Shown: positions 38,558 through 47,368, counted from the first letter of the stretch. The stretch is 64,000 nucleotides of DNA from a bacterium (GCA_028275345.1 JAPWUV010000002.1:124001-188000); one strand, 5' to 3'. Numbers and translations: made by a program. Notes: generated from the letters alone by a model not told the origin.

Positions 38558-40420
38558 ATGGCGAAGACGGGACTTGATATCGAAAGTCGCCGGCGCGTGT
38601 TCTCCTGGTTCCTTGGGCTGATGTTCCTGGTCCTGCTAGCGCGCCTGGTCCAGCTGCAGATCGTGCAGCACGAGGTCTATTTCCGGCAGTCGGAAAAGAA
38701 TCGGGTTCGGCTGGTCACGTTGGAACCTCCGCGCGGCCAGATCTACGACCGGAATCACCGGCCGCTGGTGGAGAACCTACCCTGCTATACCCTCGCCTTG
38801 CTGCCGTATCACTATCGGGGCAAGGAGGCCCTCCTCCTCAACTTGGCCTCCTTTGTGGGGGTCGATCCCAATGAGCTGCTGCAGTCCGTGCGCAAGGGCT
38901 ATCGTACCGAGTTCCAACCCGTGAAGGTCCGACGGGACGTGCCCTTCGAGCTTCTGGCGCAGATTCAGGAGCGGTGGCTGGACTTCCCCGGACTCCTGAT
39001 TGAGACTGAGCCGAAGAGGAGCTACGTGGGGCAGTCCCGCCTCTCGCATGTGCTGGGATACCTTGGCGAGATCGCGGAGTCGGAACTGAAGGCCTGGAAA
39101 GGCGAGGACTACCGGCCGGGAGACATCATTGGGAAGACCGGCCTGGAACGGCAGTACGAGCGCGTGCTTCGCGGTCGGAGGGGGTACCAGTACGTCGAGG
39201 TGGACGCCCTCGGGCGAGAGATCCGGATGCTCCCGATGGAGAAGTGGACCCCACCTTCGCCTGGGTTGGATCTGATCCTTTCCATCGATGACCGTCTGCA
39301 GGCCAAGCTGGAGGAGCTTCTGCGCGGCAAAAGGGCGGCAGGCATATTTCTCGATCCGCGGAACGGCGAGATCTTAGCGCTGGCAAGTTCGCCTGACTAC
39401 GATTTGCACTGGTTTGCCGGGGTGTTAGATCCAGCGATCTGGGATTCCTTGGTAGCTGACCCCTGTAAGCCCCTTTTGAACCGGGTCACGCAGGGGCTGT
39501 ATCCTCCGGGATCGACCTACAAGCTAATTACCGCCTTTGCCGGCCTCAATGAGAGGGTGTTCTCGCCGGAAAGCCGCGTCACCTGCGGCGGCGCCCTCGC
39601 GTACGGAGGAAGGACCTTCGCATGTTGGTACGCGCAGGGCCACGGCTCTCAGGACCTGTACGATGCCATTGCGCACAGCTGCAATGTCTACTTCTACACG
39701 ATGGGGATGCGCGTGGGTTTGGATCGATGGGCCAGGTACTCCAAGCTCCTCCGTTTCGGTCAGCCCACGGGTGTGGACCTGCCAGGAGAGCGGGGAGGAC
39801 TTGTTCCGGATGCCCAGTATTTCGATGCCCGCTACGGAAAGGGCGGCTGGGTCGGGGGAACCATGCTGAACTTGGCCATTGGCCAGGGCGATCTGCTGAC
39901 TACCCCCTTGCAGATGGCGCAGCTGGCCATGGTCGTGGCCAACCGCGGGAAAGGCTACGTCCCCCATTTGGTCCGGGCGATCGAGAACCCCCTGACCGGA
40001 CGGCAAGTTGCCGTTCGTCCGGATAGCTTCGAGGTGCGGGAGATTCGCCCGGAGGTGTACGATATTGTGCGGGAGGGGATGTGGGGGGTGGTCAATGCGC
40101 CTGGCGGTACCGGAAGGGGCTGCAACCTGGGTGATGTGGTGGTGGCGGGGAAAACAGGCACGGCGCAGAATCCGCACGGAGATCCTCACGGCTGGTTCAT
40201 CGGCTTCGCTCCGTACGATTCGCCGGAAATCGCGTTCTGCGTCTTCGTCGAGAATGGCGGAAGCGGCAGCGGAGCAGCTGTACCCGTGGTTCGGGAGGTG
40301 CTCCGGTTTTACTTCGACGAGGTGCGGACGGAGCGCGCGGGAGAATTGGCCGGGCGGACACCGACTTCATTCGTCTCCCTCGCCAGCATTTCCAGCAGCC
40401 GAGCGGAGGTGCGGCCGTGA
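38558..40420 (+). CDS. mrdA: penicillin-binding protein 2 (elongation transpeptidase)
   Basis: PBP2 is the class B D,D-transpeptidase for lateral wall growth. After a membrane anchor at about residues 13-32 comes the dimerisation domain with EPPRGQIYDRNHRPL. The catalytic Ser319 is in PPGSTYKL. The SxN motif is AHSCNVYF, and KTGTAQNPHG completes the active site. The length of 620 residues is usual. The ATG at 38558 is 67 bases after mreD, and the 3' end overlaps rodA by four bases. Confidence 0.95.
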   Translation: MAKTGLDIESRRRVFSWFLGLMFLVLLARLVQLQIVQHEVYFRQSEKNRVRLVTLEPPRGQIYDRNHRPLVENLPCYTLALLPYHYRGKEALLLNLASFVGVDPNELLQSVRKGYRTEFQPVKVRRDVPFELLAQIQERWLDFPGLLIETEPKRSYVGQSRLSHVLGYLGEIAESELKAWKGEDYRPGDIIGKTGLERQYERVLRGRRGYQYVEVDALGREIRMLPMEKWTPPSPGLDLILSIDDRLQAKLEELLRGKRAAGIFLDPRNGEILALASSPDYDLHWFAGVLDPAIWDSLVADPCKPLLNRVTQGLYPPGSTYKLITAFAGLNERVFSPESRVTCGGALAYGGRTFACWYAQGHGSQDLYDAIAHSCNVYFYTMGMRVGLDRWARYSKLLRFGQPTGVDLPGERGGLVPDAQYFDARYGKGGWVGGTMLNLAIGQGDLLTTPLQMAQLAMVVANRGKGYVPHLVRAIENPLTGRQVAVRPDSFEVREIRPEVYDIVREGMWGVVNAPGGTGRGCNLGDVVVAGKTGTAQNPHGDPHGWFIGFAPYDSPEIAFCVFVENGGSGSGAAVPVVREVLRFYFDEVRTERAGELAGRTPTSFVSLASISSSRAEVRP

Positions 40421-41646
40421 GCCGACTGTGGAAATCCCGTCTGCGGAATCTGGACAAGCCATTCGTGGCCGCCACACTCTTGCTGCTGTTGCTCGGGTTG
40501 ATCACCTTGTACAGCGCATGCGCTCAGGCCGGCGATAGCCCGTGGGCGGGCAACTTCGGGCGCCAGTTGACCTGGCTGGCTCTGGGCGCAGCAGGTTTGG
40601 TTCTCGCCTGTGTCGTGTCGCTTCACCTCTTGAGGCACCTGGCCTACTTTCTGTACGGGATGGCCGTCGCGGCCCTCGTGCTCCTGCTCCTTTTCGGGAA
40701 GGGGCCAGGAGTGGCGCGGTGGCTGCAGGTGGGTCCAGTCCAGATTCAGCCGTCCGAGCTCGCGAAGATTGCTGTGGTGCTGGCACTGGCTCGCTTCTTG
40801 ACCTCGACGACGACGGACCTGGAGCGCCCATTGGACTTGATCAAAGCCTTTGCTTTGGGGCTTGTGCCAATGGCGCTTGTGGCCAAGCAGCCGAACCTCG
40901 GCACAGCGATGGTCTTCGGGGCGCTATTGCTTCCCATGCTGTTTTGGGCTGGTCTTTCCCTGTCATCGCTGTTCATCATCCTGTCGCCGGTTCTGAGTTT
41001 CGTGGCTTCGTTTCACCGGCTGGCCCTGACAGGCGTATTGATCCTGGTTGTGGTGGCTCTTCTAATCCTGCGAGCCAGGCCGCGGACGATTGCCTTTACG
41101 CTCGTGATGAACCTGGCGGCTGCCGCAGCAGCTCCGATCCTGTGGAATCACCTGCACGACTATCAGCAGCAGCGGATCCTGTCTTTTCTCGGCCTTCGCG
41201 AAGATCCGATGGGCTTGAGCTATCAGGTCATTCAGTCCAAAGTTGCGATTGGATCCGGAGGGATCTGGGGAAAGGGCCTTCTGCACGGGACACAAACCCA
41301 TCTCCGATTTCTCCCCGCTCAGCACACGGATTTCATCTTCTCGGTGATCGGCGAAGAACTGGGATTTGTGGGGACAAGCGTCACCTTGCTTCTCTTTGGG
41401 GTCTTCCTCCGCCGCTGCCTGATGATCGCGAGTCGGGCGCGCAATCCCTTCGCAAGTCTGGTGGTTGTGGGCGTGCTATCCATCTTCGCATTTCACATCC
41501 TTGTGAATCTGGGTATGGTCGTCGGCCTCATGCCCGTGGCCGGATTGCCGTTGCCTTTCATGAGCTATGGGGGTAGTTTCCTACTCGCTTCGCTGATCAT
41601 GGTAGGTTTGGTGGCCAATGTCTCGATGAGGTGGGACGAATACTGA
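40417..41646 (+). CDS. rodA: SEDS glycosyltransferase RodA
   Basis: RodA is the polytopic peptidoglycan polymerase that works with PBP2. About ten membrane segments are visible. SEDS features include VQIQPSELAKIAVVLALARFL, the AKQPNLGTAMVFG loop with the conserved Asp position replaced by Asn, FLPAQHTDFIFSVIGEELGF and PLPFMSYGGSFLL. The GTG start overlaps the mrdA stop, so the pair is translated together. Length is 409 residues. Note that in most SEDS proteins the extracellular motif reads QPDLGT; here it reads QPNLGT, an unusual change at a functionally important acid. Confidence 0.93.
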   Translation: MSRLWKSRLRNLDKPFVAATLLLLLLGLITLYSACAQAGDSPWAGNFGRQLTWLALGAAGLVLACVVSLHLLRHLAYFLYGMAVAALVLLLLFGKGPGVARWLQVGPVQIQPSELAKIAVVLALARFLTSTTTDLERPLDLIKAFALGLVPMALVAKQPNLGTAMVFGALLLPMLFWAGLSLSSLFIILSPVLSFVASFHRLALTGVLILVVVALLILRARPRTIAFTLVMNLAAAAAAPILWNHLHDYQQQRILSFLGLREDPMGLSYQVIQSKVAIGSGGIWGKGLLHGTQTHLRFLPAQHTDFIFSVIGEELGFVGTSVTLLLFGVFLRRCLMIASRARNPFASLVVVGVLSIFAFHILVNLGMVVGLMPVAGLPLPFMSYGGSFLLASLIMVGLVANVSMRWDEY

Positions 41647-41658
41647 GGGAGGACGTCA

Positions 41659-42501
41659 TTGCACCCAGTGCTTTTTCGAATTGGCCGATTCGAACTGCAC
41701 AGCTACGGCGTCATGCTGGCGATCGCCTTTGCCGTGGGCATATGGCTTGCAGCCAGGAGGGCGCCGAAGTACGGTGTGGACCGCAATCACATCATGGATT
41801 TGGCCACGATCATCATCCTCAGCGCTATCGTCGGCTCGCGGGCGATGTACGTCGTTTTTCACCTCGACGAGTTCCGCGGGCACTGGGCGGACACTTTCAA
41901 CCCCTTTCAGAGCACTGGCGAATTTGGCCTGGCGGGGCTCACGTTCCTCGGCGGCCTGATCCTCGCTTTGATCGCTGCCGCGCTGTACGTCCATTGGAAG
42001 AGATTGCCCTTTCTTCGGGTGGCCGATGTGATCATGCCCTCGATGGCTCTCGGGTTGTTCTTCGGTCGGATCGGTTGTTTTCTGAACGGATGCTGCTTCG
42101 GTGTGCCTGGAAAGGGGCCGTTTTGCATCGTTTTCCCTCCCGAGAGCCCAGCAGGGGCTACGTTCCCGAACGTACCCATCTACCCGACCCAGCTCTTCTC
42201 CTCCCTGGGCGCTCTGGCTATCTTCGGGCTGCTCCTGCTATTGGAACGGCGCCATCGTTTTGAAGGCTTTCTGTTCTACTGGTCTCTCGTGCTGTACGGC
42301 GTCGGGCGCCTGCTGATCGACTTCCTCCGGTACTACGAATCGGCCATGGTTGCGCTGAGGATCGGCGCATTGCGCATGAGCGTGAACCAGGTCTTGAGCC
42401 TGGGGCTGATCATTTTCGGGGCCACCATGCTGTGGCTCAAGGGCCGTCGGCACCCGCACGCTGGGCCGGAGGGGGTACGTTCCGGATCCGGTGGAAGGTA
42501 A
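41659..42501 (+). CDS. lgt: prolipoprotein diacylglyceryl transferase
   Basis: Lgt transfers diacylglycerol from phosphatidylglycerol to the lipobox Cys of prolipoproteins. The 280-residue membrane protein has HPVLFRIGRFELHSYGVMLAIAF at the N terminus, the signature FGRIGCFLNGCCFGVPG, and FLRYYESAM near the end. The TTG at 41659 has GAGGGAGGA ahead and directly follows rodA by 12 bases. Its presence agrees with the predicted lipoproteins elsewhere in the window. Confidence 0.93.
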   Translation: MHPVLFRIGRFELHSYGVMLAIAFAVGIWLAARRAPKYGVDRNHIMDLATIIILSAIVGSRAMYVVFHLDEFRGHWADTFNPFQSTGEFGLAGLTFLGGLILALIAAALYVHWKRLPFLRVADVIMPSMALGLFFGRIGCFLNGCCFGVPGKGPFCIVFPPESPAGATFPNVPIYPTQLFSSLGALAIFGLLLLLERRHRFEGFLFYWSLVLYGVGRLLIDFLRYYESAMVALRIGALRMSVNQVLSLGLIIFGATMLWLKGRRHPHAGPEGVRSGSGGR

Positions 42502-42593
42502 TTGAGGTTCACCGTCCTTGCGACTGGGCTCCGGGCGAGCGGTTTGGCGAGGGCTAGACAATCGGCGCGACGAGAGCGGGCACCAAAAAGCTT

Positions 42594-42622
42594 TTGCAGT
42601 TTAGTGACGGCTGGTCTAAATT
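42594..42622 (+). promoter_or_regulatory. sigma70-type promoter of the STAS gene
   Basis: TTGCAG (42594-42599), a 17-base spacer and TAAATT (42617-42622) lie 54 bases ahead of the ATG. This indicates a new transcription unit after lgt. Confidence 0.62.
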
Positions 42623-42676
42623 CCCCTGCGCTGGGAGAAGAGAGGGTTGAGGTGCTGGAACCTCCGGGAGGTTACG

Positions 42677-43018
42677 ATGACCATCAAGGAAGAGAGAAGA
42701 GATGGCGTTGCTGTGCTGGTGGTGAAGGGGAAGATGATGGGCGGGCCCGAGACGGCCGCCTTGCATCAGAAGGTCAAGGAACTCATCGGGGAGGGGGTCA
42801 AGAAAGTCGTCATTGACCTCTCCGGGGTGAAGTGGTTGAACAGCTCTGGGCTCGGCGTGCTCATGGGGGCGATGACTTCCCTGCGCAATGCAGGTGGCGA
42901 CCTGAAGCTATCCGGCGTGACGGACAAGGTCCAAAGCCTGTTCATGATCACCAAGCTCATCACAATCTTCGACACCTACGATACGCCGGAGGAAGCCGTC
43001 GCGGCCTTTCAGAGCTGA
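42677..43018 (+). CDS. STAS-domain anti-sigma factor antagonist-like protein
   Basis: The 113-residue product is a single STAS domain of the SpoIIAA/RsbV type. The segment VVIDLSGVKWLNSSGLGVLMGAM carries the phosphorylatable serine loop. The usual Asp before the serines is Asn here (LNSSGLG). GGDLKLSGVTDKVQSLFMITKLITIFDTYDT is typical. Such proteins bind an anti-sigma kinase or act in stress and motility switches. No kinase or sigma gene is next to it. The ATG at 42677 has GGGAGG ahead. Confidence 0.88.
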   Translation: MTIKEERRDGVAVLVVKGKMMGGPETAALHQKVKELIGEGVKKVVIDLSGVKWLNSSGLGVLMGAMTSLRNAGGDLKLSGVTDKVQSLFMITKLITIFDTYDTPEEAVAAFQS

Positions 43019-43057
43019 GAGACAGGTCTCCGATTCGGAAAGGGATTCCGCGCCCGG

Positions 43058-43079
43058 TGGGCGGGCCAGTGCCCGCCCA
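43058..43079 (+). terminator. GC-rich hairpin after the STAS gene
   Basis: A 9-bp perfect stem (43058-43066 with 43071-43079) has a CAGT tetraloop 40 bases past the stop. Only TTCGTGT follows, so termination would be weak or factor-assisted. Confidence 0.5.
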
Positions 43080-43121
43080 TTCGTGTATCTGCAGGATGGC
43101 GGAGGTGGCGGGGAAGCGTGT

Positions 43122-43931
43122 ATGTCCTCTCCGGGTCCGAGCAACAGCGTGCCGGAGCACAAGCGGAGGTACTGGAGCTACCAGTACGAGCTGGGTCGGC
43201 GGTATCTTCTCCCTTTGCTGAGAGGGTGGGGGGTGGAGGTTCGAGGCCGCAAGGTGCTGGAGTTGGGCTGCGGCGAAGGCGGGATCCTGGCCGCAATGGT
43301 CGAGCAAGGCGCCGAGGGCTGGGGACTCGAGCTGAGTCCGAGCCGGGCGAACTTAGCCAGGATTCTGGCAGCGATGCGAGGGCTGGCATTTGAGGTGAGG
43401 GTGGGGGATCTGCTTGATCCCACGGCGATGGGTTCGCTTCCAGGTCCGTTCGACCTCGTCATTCTGCGCGATGTCCTCGAGCACGTCACGGACAAACCGA
43501 TCGCTCTGGCTCACGTGAAATCGCTGCTCCGGCCAGGCGAGGGAAGAGCCATTATCACGTTTCCGCCCTTCTACTCCCCGTTCGGTGGTCATCAGCAGAT
43601 GCTCGCGTCCTGGTTCCGGCTCGTTCCCTACTGGCACTTCTTGCCCGGGCTTCTTTTTCGCGCCCTGGCTGCCGTCGTTGGGCGCATCGATCGCCAGCCT
43701 CACATCCTGAAAGAGATGGAGTTGTTCCGCCGCGATCGCCTCTCGCTGGGTCGCTTCGAGCGGCTTGCGCGCGAAGCGGGATTGCGGATTGTTGCCTCCA
43801 GCTTCTACATCTCCCGTCCCAGCCATCACCTGCGTTACGGCTGGCCCGTCATTCCGGCAGGATGGCTGGGAAGAGTGCCGCTGGTGCGTGAGGTCCTGGT
43901 TTCGGGGGCCGATTACCTGCTGGCCACGTGA
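43122..43931 (+). CDS. class I SAM-dependent methyltransferase
   Basis: The 269-residue product has motif I VLELGCGEGGILAAM, the acidic strand WGLELSPSRA and VILRDVLEHVTDKPIALAHVKSLLRPGEG, the pattern of a Methyltransf_11/23-type enzyme. A partly hydrophobic C-terminal half (LVPYWHFLPGLLFRALAAVV) suggests contact with the membrane or a lipid-linked substrate. The ATG at 43122 has GGGGAAG ahead; the frame is open a little upstream. The next genes encode a flippase and a glycosyltransferase-like protein, so it may modify a surface glycan. That link is inference from position. Confidence 0.82.
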   Translation: MSSPGPSNSVPEHKRRYWSYQYELGRRYLLPLLRGWGVEVRGRKVLELGCGEGGILAAMVEQGAEGWGLELSPSRANLARILAAMRGLAFEVRVGDLLDPTAMGSLPGPFDLVILRDVLEHVTDKPIALAHVKSLLRPGEGRAIITFPPFYSPFGGHQQMLASWFRLVPYWHFLPGLLFRALAAVVGRIDRQPHILKEMELFRRDRLSLGRFERLAREAGLRIVASSFYISRPSHHLRYGWPVIPAGWLGRVPLVREVLVSGADYLLAT

Positions 43932-44018
43932 TTCCGCGCAGGCGGGGAAAGCCAGCTCGCGTCGGAGAAAGCAAGGAGGCCCTGTGGGATAGCCCGGACG
44001 GAGTTCTGGGAGGCGCGT

Positions 44019-45623
44019 TTGGAAATCCGGACTGCGTTTCGTAGCTTCCTCGCCGACTCGGGTTCCACATCATCTCGGACACCGGTCTTCGGAATGGAAG
44101 CGGAAGGTTCGAACTATCTGCTCACGACGGGCAAGCATTCCCTCATCTACGGGCTTGGCACGGCGGCTGCGAAGCTGGTAGGTCTCGTGCTTCTGCCGCT
44201 GTACTCGAAGGCGGTCCCCGTTGAAGAGTTCGGGTTTTACGGCCTGCTGGACGTTCTGAGCCAGCTGCTGGTGCAGTCGCTGGCGCTGGGTCTCCCGGTA
44301 GCCACTTTTCGATATTTCCGGATGGCGCAGAGCCCGGCGGCGCAGCGGGCGGTGGTCATCACGAGTCTGGCGGGGATCGCGGCGGCCACGGCCGTTTTTC
44401 TGCCGCTGACGTTCTACGTGGAATTCCGGCTGCTCGTACAGGCGGGCATCCTGACATTGCCGGCTGGCCTTGACCAACCGCGCTTTGCCTGGATCCTCGT
44501 GCTCCAGCTGGTGGACATCGGCTTCACCTGTCTCCTCGGCGTCCCGCTCAACCTCCTGCGGCTCGAGGGCAGAGCAGGGGTCTTCACCGGCCTATCGGTG
44601 GCGCGGTTCGCCCTCGTTCTGGCCCTCAACCTGCTCACGGTGGGGAAGTGGCGCATGGGGGTGGTAGGGATCTTCGGCTCTCAGGCCGTGGCCTCTGTGC
44701 TTGTCTTTGCGCTGCTGCTACCCTACGTGGCTCGTCGCAGTCGGTCGAGCGTTGATGCTCGGCTGCTCGTACAGATGGTCGGCTACGGCTTGCCACTGGT
44801 TCCCGTGAGCCTGAGCGTTCTGCTGCTGAACCTCGGTAACCGGTATGTGGTCAGTCTGTTTGGCGGGCTCGATGATGTGGCCAGATACACCTTTCTGCAG
44901 CGAATCGGCGGAAGCTTGAACATGTTTCTTTTTCAGCCCTTCCAACTCGGCTACTTCCCCATGTTGTGGAGGGTTTGGGGCACTCGGGAGTTGGAGCGCT
45001 TCCAAACGCGATCGATGACCTACTTCACCTACTTGGGCGCGTGGGTGACGCTCGCTTTGGCCCTTTTCTCGCGGGAGATCGTCCGGCTGCTGCTACGCAA
45101 TCCGGTCTATTGGTCGGATTACGACTTGGTCCCGGTCGTAGCTGCTTCCTTCCTCGTTTACGGGATGTCGTACATTGCGCAGGCTTCTTTTCACCTCGCG
45201 GGAAAGACGTACTGGATTGCCCTGCTGTTTGTGGCGGGCATGGTCCTCAATTTGGGACTGAGCTGGGCGACCGTTCCGGCGGGCGGCGTTCGTGCGGCTG
45301 CTTTTGCCATCCTGGCCTCGTACGGTGTGGTGTTGCTGGCCAGCATTCCCCTCGCCGCGCGGTATCACCGGTTCCGCTATGAGGCCAAACGCCTCGCCAT
45401 GATCCTTTTGACCGCCCTTGCGATTGCTGCGATTGGCGACTGGGTTGCGCGAGGGAACAGGATAGCGCTTCCCGCAAGCCTGGTGCTGCGCGGCGCATTG
45501 CTGGCCGGGTTCCCCCTGGCACTTGGGGGGCTCGGCTTCTACACGTCCGATGAGCGCAAGCGCTTGGGAAATTGGCGGGAGGGAATTTGGAATGTGTGCA
45601 GGGGCTATTTCCGAAACCGCTGA
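44019..45623 (+). CDS. polysaccharide flippase-like membrane protein (Wzx/MurJ superfamily)
   Basis: The 534-residue product has about twelve to fourteen hydrophobic segments and the pattern of oligosaccharide flippases in the MOP superfamily. The N-terminal helix pair GKHSLIYGLGTAAAKLVGLVLLPLYSKAVPVEEFGFYGLLDV is the usual opening. It would move a lipid-linked sugar across the inner membrane. The TTG at 44019 has GGGAGG five bases ahead; the ATG at 44094 is where family similarity seems to begin and is a fair alternative. It overlaps the next gene by 32 bases, so the two are translationally linked. Confidence 0.85.
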   Translation: MEIRTAFRSFLADSGSTSSRTPVFGMEAEGSNYLLTTGKHSLIYGLGTAAAKLVGLVLLPLYSKAVPVEEFGFYGLLDVLSQLLVQSLALGLPVATFRYFRMAQSPAAQRAVVITSLAGIAAATAVFLPLTFYVEFRLLVQAGILTLPAGLDQPRFAWILVLQLVDIGFTCLLGVPLNLLRLEGRAGVFTGLSVARFALVLALNLLTVGKWRMGVVGIFGSQAVASVLVFALLLPYVARRSRSSVDARLLVQMVGYGLPLVPVSLSVLLLNLGNRYVVSLFGGLDDVARYTFLQRIGGSLNMFLFQPFQLGYFPMLWRVWGTRELERFQTRSMTYFTYLGAWVTLALALFSREIVRLLLRNPVYWSDYDLVPVVAASFLVYGMSYIAQASFHLAGKTYWIALLFVAGMVLNLGLSWATVPAGGVRAAAFAILASYGVVLLASIPLAARYHRFRYEAKRLAMILLTALAIAAIGDWVARGNRIALPASLVLRGALLAGFPLALGGLGFYTSDERKRLGNWREGIWNVCRGYFRNR

Positions 45624-46434
45624 GAAAACGTGGCTGGAAGACATCCCGGAGATCCGATCGGCGAACTGCTGGCGTTGTGGCAAAGCTACGCCCAGGGGCT
45701 ACGTGTTCTGCGCGCAGTGTACCCCAAGGTACGGTGAGACGGTCTTGCTGCGCACGGCAGAAGATCACCCGGGGAAGGCGATCTTCGTGGGCAGCATCCC
45801 CTTGCTCCGCGTGGTCTTGGAAAGGATTCGCGGGCGACGGGTGGTGAAGTGGTGGATGGGGACGGATGCCCTCACGATGTGGATGTGCCCTCCGGGCATG
45901 TCGCGCTGGAAGGTGCTGGCCCATCAATGGAAGATGAGGCTATTGGAAAGATTCATCGACGAGCACTGGGTGACCGGACGGCGCCTCCTGGAGGACCTTC
46001 GGCGTGCGCACGGGATCTCGCCAACCAAAGTGGCCGTCGTTTACTGGCCGGGAAAGTATCAGGAGCCCATCCCTTTGCAGACCCACCAGGCCTTCAACGC
46101 TGTCTACTATGATCCTGGGGGCGGGAGGTTCAAGCGATGGGTGTACGGGATGGATGTGATCGAGGCGCTGAAGGAGCGGTTCCCGCAGGTGAACTGGATC
46201 CGCTTGGATGGGTCCCAGGATCTGCGGCAGGTGCTCCCCCTGGCTGACGTGTATGTCCGACCGAGCCGCCACGACGGCGCACCCAGGATCGTCGAGGAGT
46301 GCCGGATCAGCGGCGTTCCGGTGATCTTCTCCGAGGGGCAGGAGCCGGACGTGGACAAGATAGCCAAGGAGCTAGAGGCTCTGCTCCGTTCGAAGGAGGC
46401 AGGGGGGAGGGCCGCCGGGCCAAGATCACAGTGA
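45592..46434 (+). CDS. zinc-ribbon glycosyltransferase-like protein
   Basis: The 280-residue product combines an N-terminal four-cysteine ribbon (Cys26, Cys29, Cys40, Cys43) with a GT-B-like body. The last third, ADVYVRPSRHDGAPRIVEECRISGVPVIFSEG, resembles the donor-binding half of GT4 glycosyltransferases. The first half lacks a clear family pattern. The ATG at 45592 has GGGAGGG ahead and lies inside the 3' end of the flippase gene. A zinc ribbon fused to a glycosyltransferase body is uncommon. It probably adds a sugar in the same surface-glycan pathway; this is inferred from position. Confidence 0.65.
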   Translation: MCAGAISETAEKTWLEDIPEIRSANCWRCGKATPRGYVFCAQCTPRYGETVLLRTAEDHPGKAIFVGSIPLLRVVLERIRGRRVVKWWMGTDALTMWMCPPGMSRWKVLAHQWKMRLLERFIDEHWVTGRRLLEDLRRAHGISPTKVAVVYWPGKYQEPIPLQTHQAFNAVYYDPGGGRFKRWVYGMDVIEALKERFPQVNWIRLDGSQDLRQVLPLADVYVRPSRHDGAPRIVEECRISGVPVIFSEGQEPDVDKIAKELEALLRSKEAGGRAAGPRSQ

Positions 46435-46824
46435 GAAAAGGGCGGAAGGGGCCGTTGCCACGCCTCGTACCCTCTCAGGGGGGACCATCGCGACATTGGC
46501 GAACCGCTTCTCCCGCACCGGGATGCCCCGTGGGGGGCGTACCCTCTTGCCTGACGCAAAGCTTGTCGCGCTGACCGCACTCGCCCATTTGTCGCCGGAT
46601 TTGTGCCCCGGGACTGAGACGGCTCTCCGTCAAGCAATGGCGTACCCTGCAGTGCCTGAGAGCGAGTAATTCCTAGGGCGCCCGGATGGCCCGCACAGGC
46701 GCGGCTATCCGGGGATGTCAGCCGGAGCAAGGAGGGTTTCCGCTGCACCCGCTCCAACCTCCTCCTCGTCCAAGGGTTTCCCTCCCGAATGGGGGCGATT
46801 CCCCCCTGGACATGAAAATTCCCC
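46435..46824 (+). other. 390-base gap upstream of the mraZ promoter
   Basis: No protein-like frame is present. Two hairpins can be drawn: an imperfect one at 46681-46713 with a 7-bp outer stem, and GGGGG/CCCCC at 46791-46805. Neither has a T run, so a terminator call would be weak. Confidence 0.45.
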
Positions 46825-46853
46825 TTGACAAAGTGGGAGCGGACTAGTATGTT
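46825..46853 (+). promoter_or_regulatory. sigma70-type promoter of the mraZ division cluster
   Basis: TTGACA (46825-46830), a 17-base spacer and TATGTT (46848-46853) match consensus very well and lie 63 bases ahead of mraZ. Confidence 0.85.
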
Positions 46854-46856
46854 ATA

Positions 46857-46880
46857 CCACAAAAAACCACAAATCCCCAC
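46857..46880 (+). promoter_or_regulatory. candidate MraZ operator: three phased CCAC boxes
   Basis: CCAC occurs at 46857-46860, 46867-46870 and 46877-46880, exactly 10 bases apart, just after the -10 box. Read on the other strand these are GTGG repeats, the type of direct repeat bound by the ring-shaped MraZ repressor in other bacteria. Repression of the cluster by its first gene product is likely. Confidence 0.7.
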
Positions 46881-46915
46881 AACGTTCCCCGAGGGAGCTT
46901 GCTGCGGAGGGTCGC

Positions 46916-47368
46916 TTGGTCACGGCGCTGGAAGGGCGGTACCGATGTACGATCGATGACAAAGGGCGCATTGCCTTTCCAGCGCCGTTTCGTAGAGCTT
47001 TGTCTCCCGAAGCCAACGACACCCTGGTTCTCGTGAAAGCGGTAGAGCCCTGCCTTTATGCCTTCCCCTTTGACATCTGGCAGAAGTTCAAGTCAAATCT
47101 CCTTGGACGCCCCATGGACTACCGGACGCGAATGGCCGTGACGCGTCTCTGGGGGATGAATCTGAAGTACGTCACCTTCGACAAGCAGGGCCGGATCCAA
47201 ATCCCTGCGGACTTCGCTGCGCACGCCCAGCTGGGAAACGAGGCGGTCGTCGGCGGCGCCTTCAACCGCTTCGAGATCTGGAATCCCGGATTGCTCGAAG
47301 AAGCACTACGCAATTCCGCGGATACGTTCATGAAACAACTGGGGGAGATCATGGACTTCGCGGTTTGA
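46916..47368 (+). CDS. mraZ: transcriptional regulator MraZ
   Basis: MraZ is the AbrB-fold regulator that opens most division and wall clusters. The 150-residue product has two tandem SpoVT/AbrB-like units, with DDKGRIAFPAPFRRAL in the first and DKQGRIQIPADF in the second. The TTG at 46916 has GGAGGG five bases ahead; the protein then starts VTALEGRYRCTID. The phased repeats between promoter and gene fit autoregulation. rsmH follows after 12 bases. Confidence 0.95.
   Translation: MVTALEGRYRCTIDDKGRIAFPAPFRRALSPEANDTLVLVKAVEPCLYAFPFDIWQKFKSNLLGRPMDYRTRMAVTRLWGMNLKYVTFDKQGRIQIPADFAAHAQLGNEAVVGGAFNRFEIWNPGLLEEALRNSADTFMKQLGEIMDFAV

Noticed and set aside
42502-42816. 104-codon frame overlapping the STAS gene
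   Set aside because: It is out of frame with clear STAS motifs and overlaps the promoter.
46107-46880. 257-codon minus-strand frame upstream of mraZ
   Set aside because: It crosses the glycosyltransferase-like gene and the mraZ promoter and has no recognisable domain.
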